NCBI GenBank assembly: GCA_016222825.1
Contig: JACRQF010000019.1
Coordinates: forward strand, 310,001-374,000
Length of the DNA stretch: 64,000 bases
Origin: Verrucomicrobiota bacterium
GTDB taxonomy: Bacteria > Verrucomicrobiota > Verrucomicrobiia > CAIQCK01
Direction of reading: 5' to 3'
Part shown: positions 16,392 to 24,378 of the stretch, one piece after another
Layout: each line of letters starts with the position of its first letter
Position numbering within the stretch: the stretch's first letter is position 1
Translations under genes and position numbers: made by a program
Notes under the pieces: model-generated
Databases searched by the model: none
What the model saw: only the letters and a program-made list of their open reading frames with translations
What the model was told of the DNA's origin: nothing

Positions 16392-16664
16392 CGAGGGCTC
16401 GATTCTCCGTTCCGAGGGCAAGTCTTTCCGTTCCGAGGGCTCGATTCTTTGTTTCGAGCGCTCGGCCCGTCGCATCGAGGGCACGAATCGGCGCGTCGAA
16501 CGCTCGACTTCTTCCGCCGAACGCTCGGTTCTCTGCGTCGAGCGATCGTCTCCACGAACCGAACGCAAGATTCATCACGCCGAGCGCTCGACTCGCCAGA
16601 CCGAGCGCAAGACTCGCCGCGTCGAACGCAAGACACCGCGAGCCGCGGGCAGGCTTTCCGCCGA
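16392..16664. repeat. array B: 13 degenerate 21-bp units with a CGAGCGCTCG core
   Basis: Units start at 16392 and every 21 bases to 16644 with no indel. The first seven bases are CGA(G/A)(C/G)GC, usually followed by TCG or AAG, so that the best units read CGAGCGCTCG, a perfect ten-base palindrome (units at 16455 and 16581). The remaining 11 bases vary. Several reading frames on both strands stay open through it simply because the unit holds no stop. The 603-base gap (16142-16744) between divergent collagen-like and FnIII genes holds this array; the 250 bases before it (16142-16391) show nothing recognisable. Confidence 0.88.
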
Positions 16665-16731
16665 AAGTTTCTCCTTGAATCCTATCGGCCGAGAGCTACT
16701 CTGCGGCCAAGGAAAAACCACCACCCAATCG

Positions 16732-16740
16732 AAAGGAGAT
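16732..16740 (+). promoter_or_regulatory. ribosome binding site deciding a GTG start
   Basis: AAAGGAGAT stands five to eight bases before GTG 16745, which fixes the start of the FnIII gene at that GTG and not at the ATG 25 codons later. Confidence 0.7.
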
Positions 16741-16744
16741 AGTC

Positions 16745-17455
16745 GTGGGCACATACGGCTCGGGCCTCAAATATGGCACTGGAGCAAGATATGGAAAAAC
16801 CGAAAGGAACACACAACGCATGAGCAAACTACGCAGAGACCTCAAAGAGCAACCCATCCCCATCAAGGTCACCGAAGGCGCGCGCCTCATCAACGCCTGC
16901 ACCGGCAACACCGCCATCGGGGACGTGGCTGCGGAACTGACGGCCTTCACCGCCGTCAACACCCAACTCGGCGCCGACAATGGCAACTCCGAAGACGCCG
17001 CCGACGAAGCCTCGCGCCTGCTCGACGTGCGCGACACCACCGACGGCCAGTGGAACGTTGCCTTCGAGAACCTGCTGCAGGCCGCCGAGAAAAACACCAA
17101 GGGCGAGAAAGCCAAGCTCGACACCCTGCCCGTGCCGAACTACGAACCCGGCCGTTCCCCCGCCGTCGGCGCGCCCGCCAAAGTCACCGGCGTGGCCACC
17201 TCCCACGGCGACAACCCCGGCGACGTCGAAGTCACCTGGAACGGCAACCGCCCCAAGCCGCTGCTCTACCTGCTGCGCATGTGCGAAGGCCCGTTCGACC
17301 GCGCCAAGATGCAACAGATCGCCACGCCCAGCGGCAGCCGCCACGTCGTGCCCGGCCTGACCCTCGGCAAGGAGTATTGGTTCGAACTCTGCGCCGTCGG
17401 CAGCAACAACCAGCAAGGCCCCTGGAGCGAACCCGCCCGCGCCATCGCGGGATAA
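16745..17455 (+). CDS. fibronectin type III domain protein
   Basis: 236 residues. N-terminal low-complexity motif with repeated YGSG/YGTG/YGK, then a helical region (about 40-130) similar to packing regions of small surface or phage-like proteins, and a C-terminal fibronectin type III domain (about 140-236: PAKVTGVATSHGDNPGDVEVTWNGN, GLTLGKEYWFELCAVGSNNQQGPWSEPARAI). No signal peptide is apparent. FnIII domains mediate protein or carbohydrate contacts. The GTG start is supported by AAAGGAGAT. It is divergent from the collagen-like gene across array B, and the two may act in the same surface or fibre structure. Confidence 0.8.
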   Translation: MGTYGSGLKYGTGARYGKTERNTQRMSKLRRDLKEQPIPIKVTEGARLINACTGNTAIGDVAAELTAFTAVNTQLGADNGNSEDAADEASRLLDVRDTTDGQWNVAFENLLQAAEKNTKGEKAKLDTLPVPNYEPGRSPAVGAPAKVTGVATSHGDNPGDVEVTWNGNRPKPLLYLLRMCEGPFDRAKMQQIATPSGSRHVVPGLTLGKEYWFELCAVGSNNQQGPWSEPARAIAG

Positions 17456-17485
17456 AGAAGAAGAATGAGATAGCGAAACACTTGG

Positions 17486-17513
17486 GAGAGCCGGGGCGCA
17501 AGCTCCGGCTCTC
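17486..17513 (+). terminator. hairpin with GCAA tetraloop after the FnIII gene
   Basis: A 12-bp stem (17486-17497 with 17502-17513, one G-T pair) closes on the stable loop GCAA, 31 bases after the stop. No T-tract follows, so it is a terminator-like or RNA-stabilising hairpin, not a canonical intrinsic terminator. Confidence 0.45.
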
Positions 17514-17532
17514 TCGTGAAAACATATAAGCA

Positions 17533-18771
17533 ATGAGCGAACACAAGTTTTACCTAAAACCATTGCCTGCTGCCGTTGTCTTTCAGAAGTTTGTTGATGT
17601 GCTGCAAGAGATTCCAACAGTTACAAGCATCTCTGATTTTCATATCAGCACGAATTTGTTCAGCAAAAGCTTCGCACGCAATTTGACGACGAACACGCTG
17701 GGTCAAGATAAAGAGGTGGGGGCCGTCCTGGCATCTTTACAGAAGCGCGAATTCCTCGAACTGAATTCGCTGACTGCAAATATCACGCCAAACCGAGCAA
17801 TTAGTTATTACTCAAGTGAAAAATCCCCTGCCTATTTCCAAATCCGAGTAGATGATAGTGCGCCCGATTTTGCTAGTCAGGTGGCAGACATTCTCCACAA
17901 GCATTTCAACCTCTGTCGTCACGGCGAACTGATTGCCTCATCGCTGCCCGAGAATGAACAACGGATTTTTCAGTATGCGCAAGTGACAATTTCCGATTTC
18001 GCCACACAAGCCGCCAAGCTTGCGCAGTCAGCCGCAACCCAGACGGAGGAATTCACGCGGCTGCTCCGGGAAAAGATGACCGATCTCGATGAGCGATACC
18101 AAACGAAGGCAGACGACCTTGAGTCTCGATATAAGGCAAAAGAAAAGGAACTCGAACAACGCGAACAGAAGCACGCCGAATTGGTAAAGGAATTCGACGC
18201 GCGCAGTAACACCCTCGTTCGCCGTAATCTTCTGGCGCAGTATCAAAAACAAATTGATGACCAGAGGAGTTGGCAGGCATCCCAAGCCACGGTAGCGAAA
18301 CGCAAAATAATTCATTGGATTTGTCTTCCGACGCTGTTCTTGTCAGCCGGTTGGGTTGCTTGCATTGTCTCAAAACTGATGAACACTCCGCAGTTCGACT
18401 GGCACAATTTGCTTTCATTTACTCCGGGCACTTTGCTTTTCATTTCGACGGCGGTCTTCTATATCAAGTGGAACGACCATTGGTTCCAAGAGCACGCGCA
18501 GGCCGAGTTCACCAATCGCAAATTTGCAGCCGATATGCTGCGAGCCAGTTGGCTCGCCGAACTCGTCATGGAATGGGAATCGAAGAAACAGACGGAATTC
18601 TCCCCCGAGCTGATCAACCGACTTTCCATGAGTTTGTTTGAGGCCCCCAAAATGCGCTATCAGAGCAAACATCCTTTTGATCAACTTCATGAGCTGTTTA
18701 AGACGATATCTCGCGTGAAGGTTTCGAAAGATGGCGTTGAAGTTGCGAAAGAAAAAGACGGCGCAAAATAA
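17533..18771 (+). CDS. unknown coiled-coil membrane protein, AT-richer than neighbours
   Basis: 412 residues, family not recognised. The N-terminal half (about 1-160) is globular and mixed alpha/beta. A long charged coiled coil follows (about 165-255, repeated Glu/Lys/Gln heptads around YKAKEKELEQREQKHAELVKE), then two transmembrane helices (about 262-285, HWICLPTLFLSAGWVACIVS; about 298-316, FTPGTLLFISTAVFYI) and a cytoplasmic tail. Codon use (AAA, GAA, ATT, TTT) is distinctly AT-richer than every neighbour, suggesting horizontal acquisition. Coiled coil plus two helices is seen in some phage-defence and signalling membrane proteins, but nothing specific supports that here. Confidence 0.75.
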   Translation: MSEHKFYLKPLPAAVVFQKFVDVLQEIPTVTSISDFHISTNLFSKSFARNLTTNTLGQDKEVGAVLASLQKREFLELNSLTANITPNRAISYYSSEKSPAYFQIRVDDSAPDFASQVADILHKHFNLCRHGELIASSLPENEQRIFQYAQVTISDFATQAAKLAQSAATQTEEFTRLLREKMTDLDERYQTKADDLESRYKAKEKELEQREQKHAELVKEFDARSNTLVRRNLLAQYQKQIDDQRSWQASQATVAKRKIIHWICLPTLFLSAGWVACIVSKLMNTPQFDWHNLLSFTPGTLLFISTAVFYIKWNDHWFQEHAQAEFTNRKFAADMLRASWLAELVMEWESKKQTEFSPELINRLSMSLFEAPKMRYQSKHPFDQLHELFKTISRVKVSKDGVEVAKEKDGAK

Positions 18772-18778
18772 GAAGAGG

Positions 18779-19669
18779 ATGAATCGCTTCTTCTTAATTC
18801 CCATTCTCCTTTCGGTAGCTTGGTCGCCGACCGGCCACATGGTGGTGGGGGAGGTGGCAAAGGAGCGGTTGACGAACAACGCGCGGGCGCGCTGCAACGA
18901 GCTGATCGCGTTGAAAGTGCCGCCGCAGAAAATCAAGCTCGGCAAGAGCTGGGTGGACATGGCCCTGCGCACCGGCGATTTCCCCACCGCCTGTTGCTGG
19001 GCCGATGACGTGAAGAGCGCCGCGGACGGGCCGGCGCATTACTTTGACATCGCCTTCAGCGCGGACGGCACGGTGCCGCAAGTCACCAGCAACCGCGTCA
19101 ACATCATCAACGCGCTGACCAACGCCGTCGCCGTGCTGCAATTGCCCAAGGCCACGAAGCAAGCCAAGGCGATCCAACTGCGTTACCTGCTGCACTTCGT
19201 CGGCGACATCCATCAGCCGCTGCACTGCGCCACGCGCGTCACCGATGAGCATCCCGGCGGCGACCGCGGCGGGAACGAGTTTGCGGTGACGGGCGCGGCG
19301 AACCTGCATTCGTATTGGGACGGCGGCGTGGGCCTGCTGAAGACGACCATCGCCCGTCCGTTGACGAACGATGGCATTGCGAAACTGGCGGCGATCAAGG
19401 CGCAATGTGTAGCCGCGGACGTAAGTCCGCGGATGACCGGGGGCGGGACGAACGAAGTCCGCGGACTTACGTCCGCGGCTACGATGGCACTTTTCGCGAC
19501 TTGGTCGCAGGAAAGCCACGAGCTTGCGAAGAGCGCCGCCTACGCCGACCTCGAACCGCACGACACGCCAAGCGCGGCTTACGTGGCGAACGCGCAGCGT
19601 GTGGTGCGTGAGCGCGTGGCGCTGGCCGGCTACCGCCTCGCGGCGTTGTTGAACGAGATCTTCAAGTAG
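18779..19669 (+). CDS. S1/P1-type nuclease with a repeat element inserted
   Basis: 296 residues. After a signal peptide (MNRFFLIPILLSVA) the mature protein begins WSPTGHMVVGEVA, giving the N-terminal Trp and His zinc ligands. Other zinc ligands follow: CCWADDVK, AHYFDIAF, HFVGDIHQPLHCA, DRGGNEFAV and NLHSYWDG. Family members are trinuclear-zinc, secreted enzymes cutting single-stranded DNA and RNA. About 25 residues (VAADVSPRMTGGGTNEVRG and onward) are encoded by a 74-base perfect inverted repeat at 19409-19482 and are foreign to the family. AAGAAGAGG precedes the ATG; the gene starts eight bases after the coiled-coil gene. Confidence 0.88.
   Translation: MNRFFLIPILLSVAWSPTGHMVVGEVAKERLTNNARARCNELIALKVPPQKIKLGKSWVDMALRTGDFPTACCWADDVKSAADGPAHYFDIAFSADGTVPQVTSNRVNIINALTNAVAVLQLPKATKQAKAIQLRYLLHFVGDIHQPLHCATRVTDEHPGGDRGGNEFAVTGAANLHSYWDGGVGLLKTTIARPLTNDGIAKLAAIKAQCVAADVSPRMTGGGTNEVRGLTSAATMALFATWSQESHELAKSAAYADLEPHDTPSAAYVANAQRVVRERVALAGYRLAALLNEIFK
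19409..19482. repeat. REP-like palindrome inside the S1/P1 nuclease gene
   Basis: Perfect 25-base arms (19409-19433 and 19458-19482) start GTAGCCGCGGACG and end CGTCCGCGGCTAC. The reading frame stays open through the element, whose 74 bases plus one flanking base would make a frame-neutral 75. Confidence 0.85.
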
Positions 19670-19713
19670 GCCGAACACTCCTGTCCGGCCAAGAGCTGTT
19701 TTCGGAGGTTTCC

Positions 19714-20541
19714 TTACGCCGCGCCGGCGGGGGCGTTGAGCAGGCGGACCTCGCGCTGGGGGAAGGGTATCTCGATGCCCTTCTGGCGGAACCGCTCGAT
19801 GACCGCGACGTAGATCTCATGCTGGGCGGCGCCGAAATCCTGCAACGCCGTCCAGAGGACGACGGAGAGGTTGATGCCGTTGTCGCCCAATGAACTGACG
19901 ACGACGGCCGACGCCGGGTCTTTCAGCACGCGCGGGTTGGCGGCGAGCACTTCGCGGACGGTGGCGAGCACGAGGTCCAGGTCCGAACCGTAAGCGACGC
20001 CGATGCTGAGGCTGGCTTGCCGGATGGTGCCGTAGTTGTGGAGGATCTCGCCGATGAGTTTCTTGTTGGGGATGACGACCTGGGATTTGTCCGGGCGGAC
20101 CAGGATGGTGGAGAACAACTCGACGTTGGCGACCGTGCCGGTCTCCCCGACGATCTCGACGAACTCGCCCACGCGGAAGCGTTTGACGAAGATGATCTGC
20201 AAGCCGGCCACGAGGTTGCTGAGCACGCCCTGCATGGCCAGCGCGATGCCCGCGCCCGCGACGCCGATGCCCGCGATCATCGGCGCGATGGCCACGCCGA
20301 GCTTCTCCAGCACCAGCACGCCCGCCAGCACGAAGATGAGCAGCTTGACGACGCGCACGATGAGGTTGCGGATCGGCAGTTCCATCTTCTGCTTGCCGAG
20401 CCAGCCTTCGAGTTGCCTGCCGATCCAGCGCGCCACCAACGCCGCGACCAGCAGGATGGCTATCGCGCCGAGGAGGTCGAATCCCTTGTGGATGACGAAC
20501 TCCATTACCGTGTCCTTCCAAGTCATCAACGTGTTGCGCAT
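19714..20541 (-). CDS. MscS-family mechanosensitive ion channel
   Basis: 275 residues with three predicted transmembrane helices (about 17-38, 59-80, 84-115). The pore-lining third helix has the Gly/Ala pattern IAGIGVAGAGIALAMQGVLS, followed by the beta domain FRVGEFVEIVGETGTVANVELFSTIL and IPNKKLIGEIL, and a C-terminal alpha/beta domain. Length matches the small-conductance E. coli MscS class. Such channels release solutes during hypo-osmotic shock from the inner membrane. It lies 112 bases downstream of the Ehr operon in the same direction but is functionally unrelated. Confidence 0.93.
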   Translation of the reverse strand: MRNTLMTWKDTVMEFVIHKGFDLLGAIAILLVAALVARWIGRQLEGWLGKQKMELPIRNLIVRVVKLLIFVLAGVLVLEKLGVAIAPMIAGIGVAGAGIALAMQGVLSNLVAGLQIIFVKRFRVGEFVEIVGETGTVANVELFSTILVRPDKSQVVIPNKKLIGEILHNYGTIRQASLSIGVAYGSDLDLVLATVREVLAANPRVLKDPASAVVVSSLGDNGINLSVVLWTALQDFGAAQHEIYVAVIERFRQKGIEIPFPQREVRLLNAPAGAA

Positions 20542-20653
20542 GTCATGCTCCTTTGGGTGTTCACCGTTTGAAAAAGCCGGCGCATTCTACACAGCGCGGC
20601 GGATTTCGCAAGCGGCGCGAAAGCCCGTCGGCGGCTTGGGAAACTCGCGATGC

Positions 20654-21442
20654 TTAACGCCGCTCTTCCAGCTTGCCGAGCAGGCGCAGCAAGCCGTCGA
20701 GGATTGTCAGGGGATGCGGCGGGCAGCCGGGAATGAATAGGTCCACCGGCACGAGGCCGGAAGCGCCGTTGTGATGCTGCGGATGGCCGATGAACGGCCC
20801 GCCGGCGATGGCACAAGCTCCCAGCGCGATCACGATCCTGGGTTCCGGCAAGGCGGCGTAGGTTTTCTTCAACGCCAGTTCCATGTTCTTCGAAACCGGG
20901 CCGGTGATCAGCAAGCCGTCGGCATGGCGCGGCGAGGCGACGAACTGAATGCCGAACCGGCCGAGGTCCCAGCCGATGGTGCCGAGCACGTTCGTGTCGG
21001 CCTCGCAGGCGTTGCAGCCGGCGGCACTGACCTGCCGCAGCTTCAGCGAACGGCCGAAGAGCCGCCGCAGCTTCTCGTCGAGCGCTTGCGCCAGACGGAC
21101 TTGTTCCTTGGCCGTGTCGCCGAGCACGAGGTCTTCGCGCCGGCGCACCGCCATGCGGTGGTCGTTGGTCTGGGTGATGGCCTTGGTTGGACAGACCTTG
21201 ACGCACTCGGCGCAGAAGATGCAGCGGCCGAGGTCGAGCGCAACGGGTTTGCCGGTTGGACGAGCGATGGCTTCCGTCGGGCAGACGGTCACGCAGGCGG
21301 AGCAACCGGCGGTGCATTTGGCGGTTTCGACTTTCAACGCCCCGCCGTGGCGGTCGGGCAGTGCCGGGGCCGGACCTTTCGGATAGGCCATCGTTTCGCA
21401 GCCGCGTTTCAGGCGATGCAGGAGTGTGTCGTGGACAGACAT
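20654..21442 (-). CDS. Ehr small subunit: ferredoxin fused to NuoB/HyfI-like protein
   Basis: 262 residues combining two 4Fe-4S ferredoxin motifs (Cys 43, 47, 50, 54 and Cys 74, 77, 80, 84) with a NuoB/HycG-type domain. That domain keeps all four ligands of the proximal cluster: Cys143 and Cys146 (GCNACEAD), Cys210 (LGACAIAGG) and Cys240 (PGCPPHP). In hydrogenase-4 and formate hydrogenlyase these are separate genes (HycF and HycG types), so this is a fusion. It transfers electrons between a soluble donor and the large subunit at the membrane. The first ferredoxin motif has C-x3-C in place of C-x2-C. Last gene of the operon, 15 bases after the large subunit. Confidence 0.88.
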   Translation of the reverse strand: MSVHDTLLHRLKRGCETMAYPKGPAPALPDRHGGALKVETAKCTAGCSACVTVCPTEAIARPTGKPVALDLGRCIFCAECVKVCPTKAITQTNDHRMAVRRREDLVLGDTAKEQVRLAQALDEKLRRLFGRSLKLRQVSAAGCNACEADTNVLGTIGWDLGRFGIQFVASPRHADGLLITGPVSKNMELALKKTYAALPEPRIVIALGACAIAGGPFIGHPQHHNGASGLVPVDLFIPGCPPHPLTILDGLLRLLGKLEERR

Positions 21443-21457
21443 GGGTTCAGCGCGGCG

Positions 21458-22939
21458 TCACAGGTCGAAGCCGCAATAGCTCAGGTTGAAACTCTTGTTG
21501 CACAACGGGAAATCCGAGATGGCCTGGCCGCGCAAGGCCAGCGCCAGGCCGGTCCAGTTGTGGAAGGACGGGTCGGTGATCTTGTAACGTCGCAACCGGC
21601 CATCCGCGCCTGTCAGCGCGACGTGGCAGACCTCGCCCCGCCAGCCTTCGACGAGCGCCACCGCGAGCGAGTTCGGCGCGAGCGCGGGCAGCGGCGACAT
21701 CGTTTCGCCTTCGGGAACGGCGTCCAACTGCTCGCGCAGAAAGTCGCCGGAGCGTTGGATTTCCAGCCAGCGCACACGGGCGCGGGCGAACACGTCGCCA
21801 TCCGGCCAGACGGACACCGGCACCTGGGCGAAGCGATACCAGCCCGCGGGGTGGTCAAAGCGCACGTCGCGCACCAGTCCGCACGCGCGTGCCGCCGGCC
21901 CGACCAATCCAATCGCCGCCGCCTGTTTCGCGCCCAGTTGGCCGGTGAATTCAAAACGCGTTCGCACCGACGCCGCGTCCCACAGCCACGCCGCCGCCTG
22001 CTGAACCTCGGCCAGCGCGGTTTCGAGGCGCTCGCGCAACCGGCCCAGGCGCTCTGCATCGCCGTCCAACGGGCAGCCGCCGGGCCGGACGAGGCCGCGC
22101 CCGAAGCGATTGCCGCAAAGCAGCGCGGTCAGGTTGAGAAAATCGCCGCGGATTTTGCCGCAGGCCGAGGCCGTCGGCAAAAACGCGACGTCGCCAGCCA
22201 GCGCACCGAGATCGCCGGTGTGGTTGGCCAATCGTTCGAGTTCAAGGGCGACGGCGCGCAGCCACTGCGCCCGCAGCGGAGCTTCGGTCCCGGCCAGCGC
22301 TTCAAGGGTGTTGGCATAGGCGGTGGCGTGGGCGATGGTCGTGTCGCCCGCCACGGTTTCCATCTGATAGACCGTCGAGTGGTGCGGTCCGCCGGCGATG
22401 GCTTCCTCGACGCCGCGGTGCTGGTAGCCGAGCGCGATTTCCAAGTGCAGCACTTCTTCGCCGGCGCACTGAAAGCGGAAGTGGCCCGGCTCGATGATGC
22501 CCGCATGAACCGGCCCGACGGCGACTTCGTGAACCTCGCGGCCGTCCACGCGGAAGAAGTCACCCACCGCAGGGCCGGCTCCGTGGTCTTTGCGCACTGG
22601 CTTGAGCCACGGATGGTTTTCAGGAACGACGCCGTGTTGTTCCCAAATCTCGCGCTCGAAAAGATGCGCTTGCGCGTGCGTCCTGGTCAGCGCCTGGAAA
22701 GAGCCGGTAAACGGCTGGCTGCGCCCGACGGCGAGCGTGTTGCCGGCGTCGAAGGCCAGCACGGCGACGAGCCGCAACGCGTCGCCTTCCGGCACGCCGA
22801 AGAAGCTGATCAGCCGCTCGCCGCGATCCAGCTCGGCGTTGACATTGCGGAGAAACTCCGCCAGCGGCCACTCGGACACGTCGGCCCACGAGAGCGCGGC
22901 GCCGTTGGTCAGCAAGGTGAAAGGAGTGTCTCGTCTCAT
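21458..22939 (-). CDS. Ehr large subunit: NuoC/NuoD-HyfG-like, lacking NiFe ligands
   Basis: 493 residues fusing a NuoC-like N-terminus (about 1-115, ALTRTHAQAHLFEREIWEQHG) to a 49-kDa-type domain starting VGPVHAGIIEPGHFRF. Where [NiFe] hydrogenases have the first CxxC motif, this protein reads METVAGDTT (about 193-201); at the C-terminus the CxxC is replaced by LCNKSFNLSYC, cysteines nine positions apart. The metal centre of a hydrogenase therefore cannot be bound in the usual way, placing it with energy-converting hydrogenase-related (Ehr) proteins. Start ATG 22939 overlaps the preceding membrane subunit stop as ATGA. Its true reaction partner is unknown. Confidence 0.85.
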   Translation of the reverse strand: MRRDTPFTLLTNGAALSWADVSEWPLAEFLRNVNAELDRGERLISFFGVPEGDALRLVAVLAFDAGNTLAVGRSQPFTGSFQALTRTHAQAHLFEREIWEQHGVVPENHPWLKPVRKDHGAGPAVGDFFRVDGREVHEVAVGPVHAGIIEPGHFRFQCAGEEVLHLEIALGYQHRGVEEAIAGGPHHSTVYQMETVAGDTTIAHATAYANTLEALAGTEAPLRAQWLRAVALELERLANHTGDLGALAGDVAFLPTASACGKIRGDFLNLTALLCGNRFGRGLVRPGGCPLDGDAERLGRLRERLETALAEVQQAAAWLWDAASVRTRFEFTGQLGAKQAAAIGLVGPAARACGLVRDVRFDHPAGWYRFAQVPVSVWPDGDVFARARVRWLEIQRSGDFLREQLDAVPEGETMSPLPALAPNSLAVALVEGWRGEVCHVALTGADGRLRRYKITDPSFHNWTGLALALRGQAISDFPLCNKSFNLSYCGFDL

Positions 22940-24378
22940 GGCGTGGAAGAAAGTTGCTGGACCGCCGCCGTCCATGCTTGGCGCAGCACCTCCGGCGTGG
23001 CCAGGCCTAGCAACAACGACAGCAGCAGCAACAGCGCCGGCGGCGCGATCACGGCGAGGGTTTCGCGGAACCGCGGGTCCGTCTCTCGCGCCGCCTGGCG
23101 CGGCCGGCCATACACGATGGCAAACACGACGCGCGTCAGGCCGAAGAACGCCAACACCAGACATCCGAGGAAGAACGCCGCAGCCCAGCCGTGGTCGGTG
23201 GCAAACGCGCTCTTCACGATGAGCAGTTCGCTGAAAAACGGCCCGAACGGCGGACAGGCCGTCACGGCGAACAACCCCATGACGAACAGCGCCGCCGAAC
23301 GCGGCGTGATGAGCGACATGCCGCTGACTTCGTCAACAGTCCGGCCGCCGGCCGCGCGGCGGATGTTGCCCGCGCTGAGGAAGAGCGCGCCTTTGGTCAT
23401 GCTGTTGTTCCACACGTGGAAGAACGCCGCCCACAGCCCCGCGCCGCCCAGCGCCGCGCCGAGGCTGAGGATGCCCATGTGCTCGACGCTCGAATAGGCC
23501 AGCATCCGTTTGAAGTCGCGCGCGGAGAGCAGGAACAACGCGGCCACCAGCACGGAGAACAAGCCGATGACCATCAGCGTCCGGTTCGCCACGACGCCCG
23601 CGCCCGCCGTTTCGACGACCGCGCGCACGCGCAGGATGGCGGTGAAAGCCACGGTGGTCACGCCGCCGGCGAGCATCGCGCCGACGATGCCCGACGCCTC
23701 GCCGTAAGCATCCGGTTTCCACGTATGCATCGGCGCCAGGCCCATCTTCGTGCCGTAGCCGACCAGCAGCAGCACCCACGCGATCAGCACCCACGGCCGG
23801 GACAGGTGGATGCCTTGCGACATGAGTCCCGCGAACGTCAAGTCGCCGGCCCCGCCGCTGTGCAGCGAGGCGTAGCCCAGACAAAACGAGCCGAGCAACG
23901 AGAGCGCGATGCCCGTGCCGCCGACGAGCAGGTATTTCCACGTCGCCTCGAACGCGCGCGGGGTGTTGTTGAAGTGCAGCAGCGGCACGGAGGACAAGGT
24001 CACCGCCTCCGTCGCGATCCACAGCAGGCCGAGATGACGCGCCATGTGCGCCGCGCTCATCAGGCCCAGCGCCGCGAGGAACGCCGGCACGAAGACGCGG
24101 TTCGAGCGTTCGGCCCGCAAGCTCAGATACGGCACGCCGTAGGCCGCGCAGCCGAGGAACAGCAGCGATACCGCCGGCAACATCGCCCGGGCCAGCGGGT
24201 CGCAACCGAACCATGCATGGAACGGCGCGGCGGGCGGGAACAACAACAGCCCGAAGGCCAGCAGCGTGTGCGCCAGCGCCGCCGCCGGCAGGAACCACGG
24301 GCGCGTGCGGTTGTCCGGCCAAATCGCCGCCAACGCCGCCGCCGCCAGGGGCACAATGATCAAAAGGAGTTCTCTCAT
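22936..24378 (-). CDS. Ehr antiporter-like membrane subunit (HyfF/NuoN type)
   Basis: 480 residues with about 13-14 transmembrane helices. The proton-pathway Glu is seen in LGLLWIATEAVTLSSVPLLHF, with a Lys in GYGTKMGLAPMHTWKPDAYGEA and the second Lys region in HVWNNSMTKGALFLSAGNI. This is the Mrp-antiporter-like family of complex I subunits L, M and N. The TWKPDAYGEA and SSVEHMGIL motifs are typical of the HyfF group. It overlaps the genes on both sides by four bases (ATGA), so the subunits are translated in coupled order. Confidence 0.9.
   Translation of the reverse strand: MRELLLIIVPLAAAALAAIWPDNRTRPWFLPAAALAHTLLAFGLLLFPPAAPFHAWFGCDPLARAMLPAVSLLFLGCAAYGVPYLSLRAERSNRVFVPAFLAALGLMSAAHMARHLGLLWIATEAVTLSSVPLLHFNNTPRAFEATWKYLLVGGTGIALSLLGSFCLGYASLHSGGAGDLTFAGLMSQGIHLSRPWVLIAWVLLLVGYGTKMGLAPMHTWKPDAYGEASGIVGAMLAGGVTTVAFTAILRVRAVVETAGAGVVANRTLMVIGLFSVLVAALFLLSARDFKRMLAYSSVEHMGILSLGAALGGAGLWAAFFHVWNNSMTKGALFLSAGNIRRAAGGRTVDEVSGMSLITPRSAALFVMGLFAVTACPPFGPFFSELLIVKSAFATDHGWAAAFFLGCLVLAFFGLTRVVFAIVYGRPRQAARETDPRFRETLAVIAPPALLLLLSLLLGLATPEVLRQAWTAAVQQLSSTP

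Noticed and set aside
7691..16664. CRISPR array interpretation of arrays A and B
   Set aside because: Unit length of 21 bases, degenerate cores and no cas genes in the window.
16372..17529. Open frame running through array B and the FnIII gene in another frame
   Set aside because: It is out of frame with the FnIII domain and becomes Arg/Pro/His-rich after the array; the array is stop-free in several frames because the unit contains no stop.
20771..23497. Very long open frame on the forward strand opposite the Ehr small, large and membrane subunit genes
   Set aside because: Antisense to three genes with clear motifs; high third-position GC leaves such frames open. No recognisable domain and Arg/Gln/Ala-rich composition.
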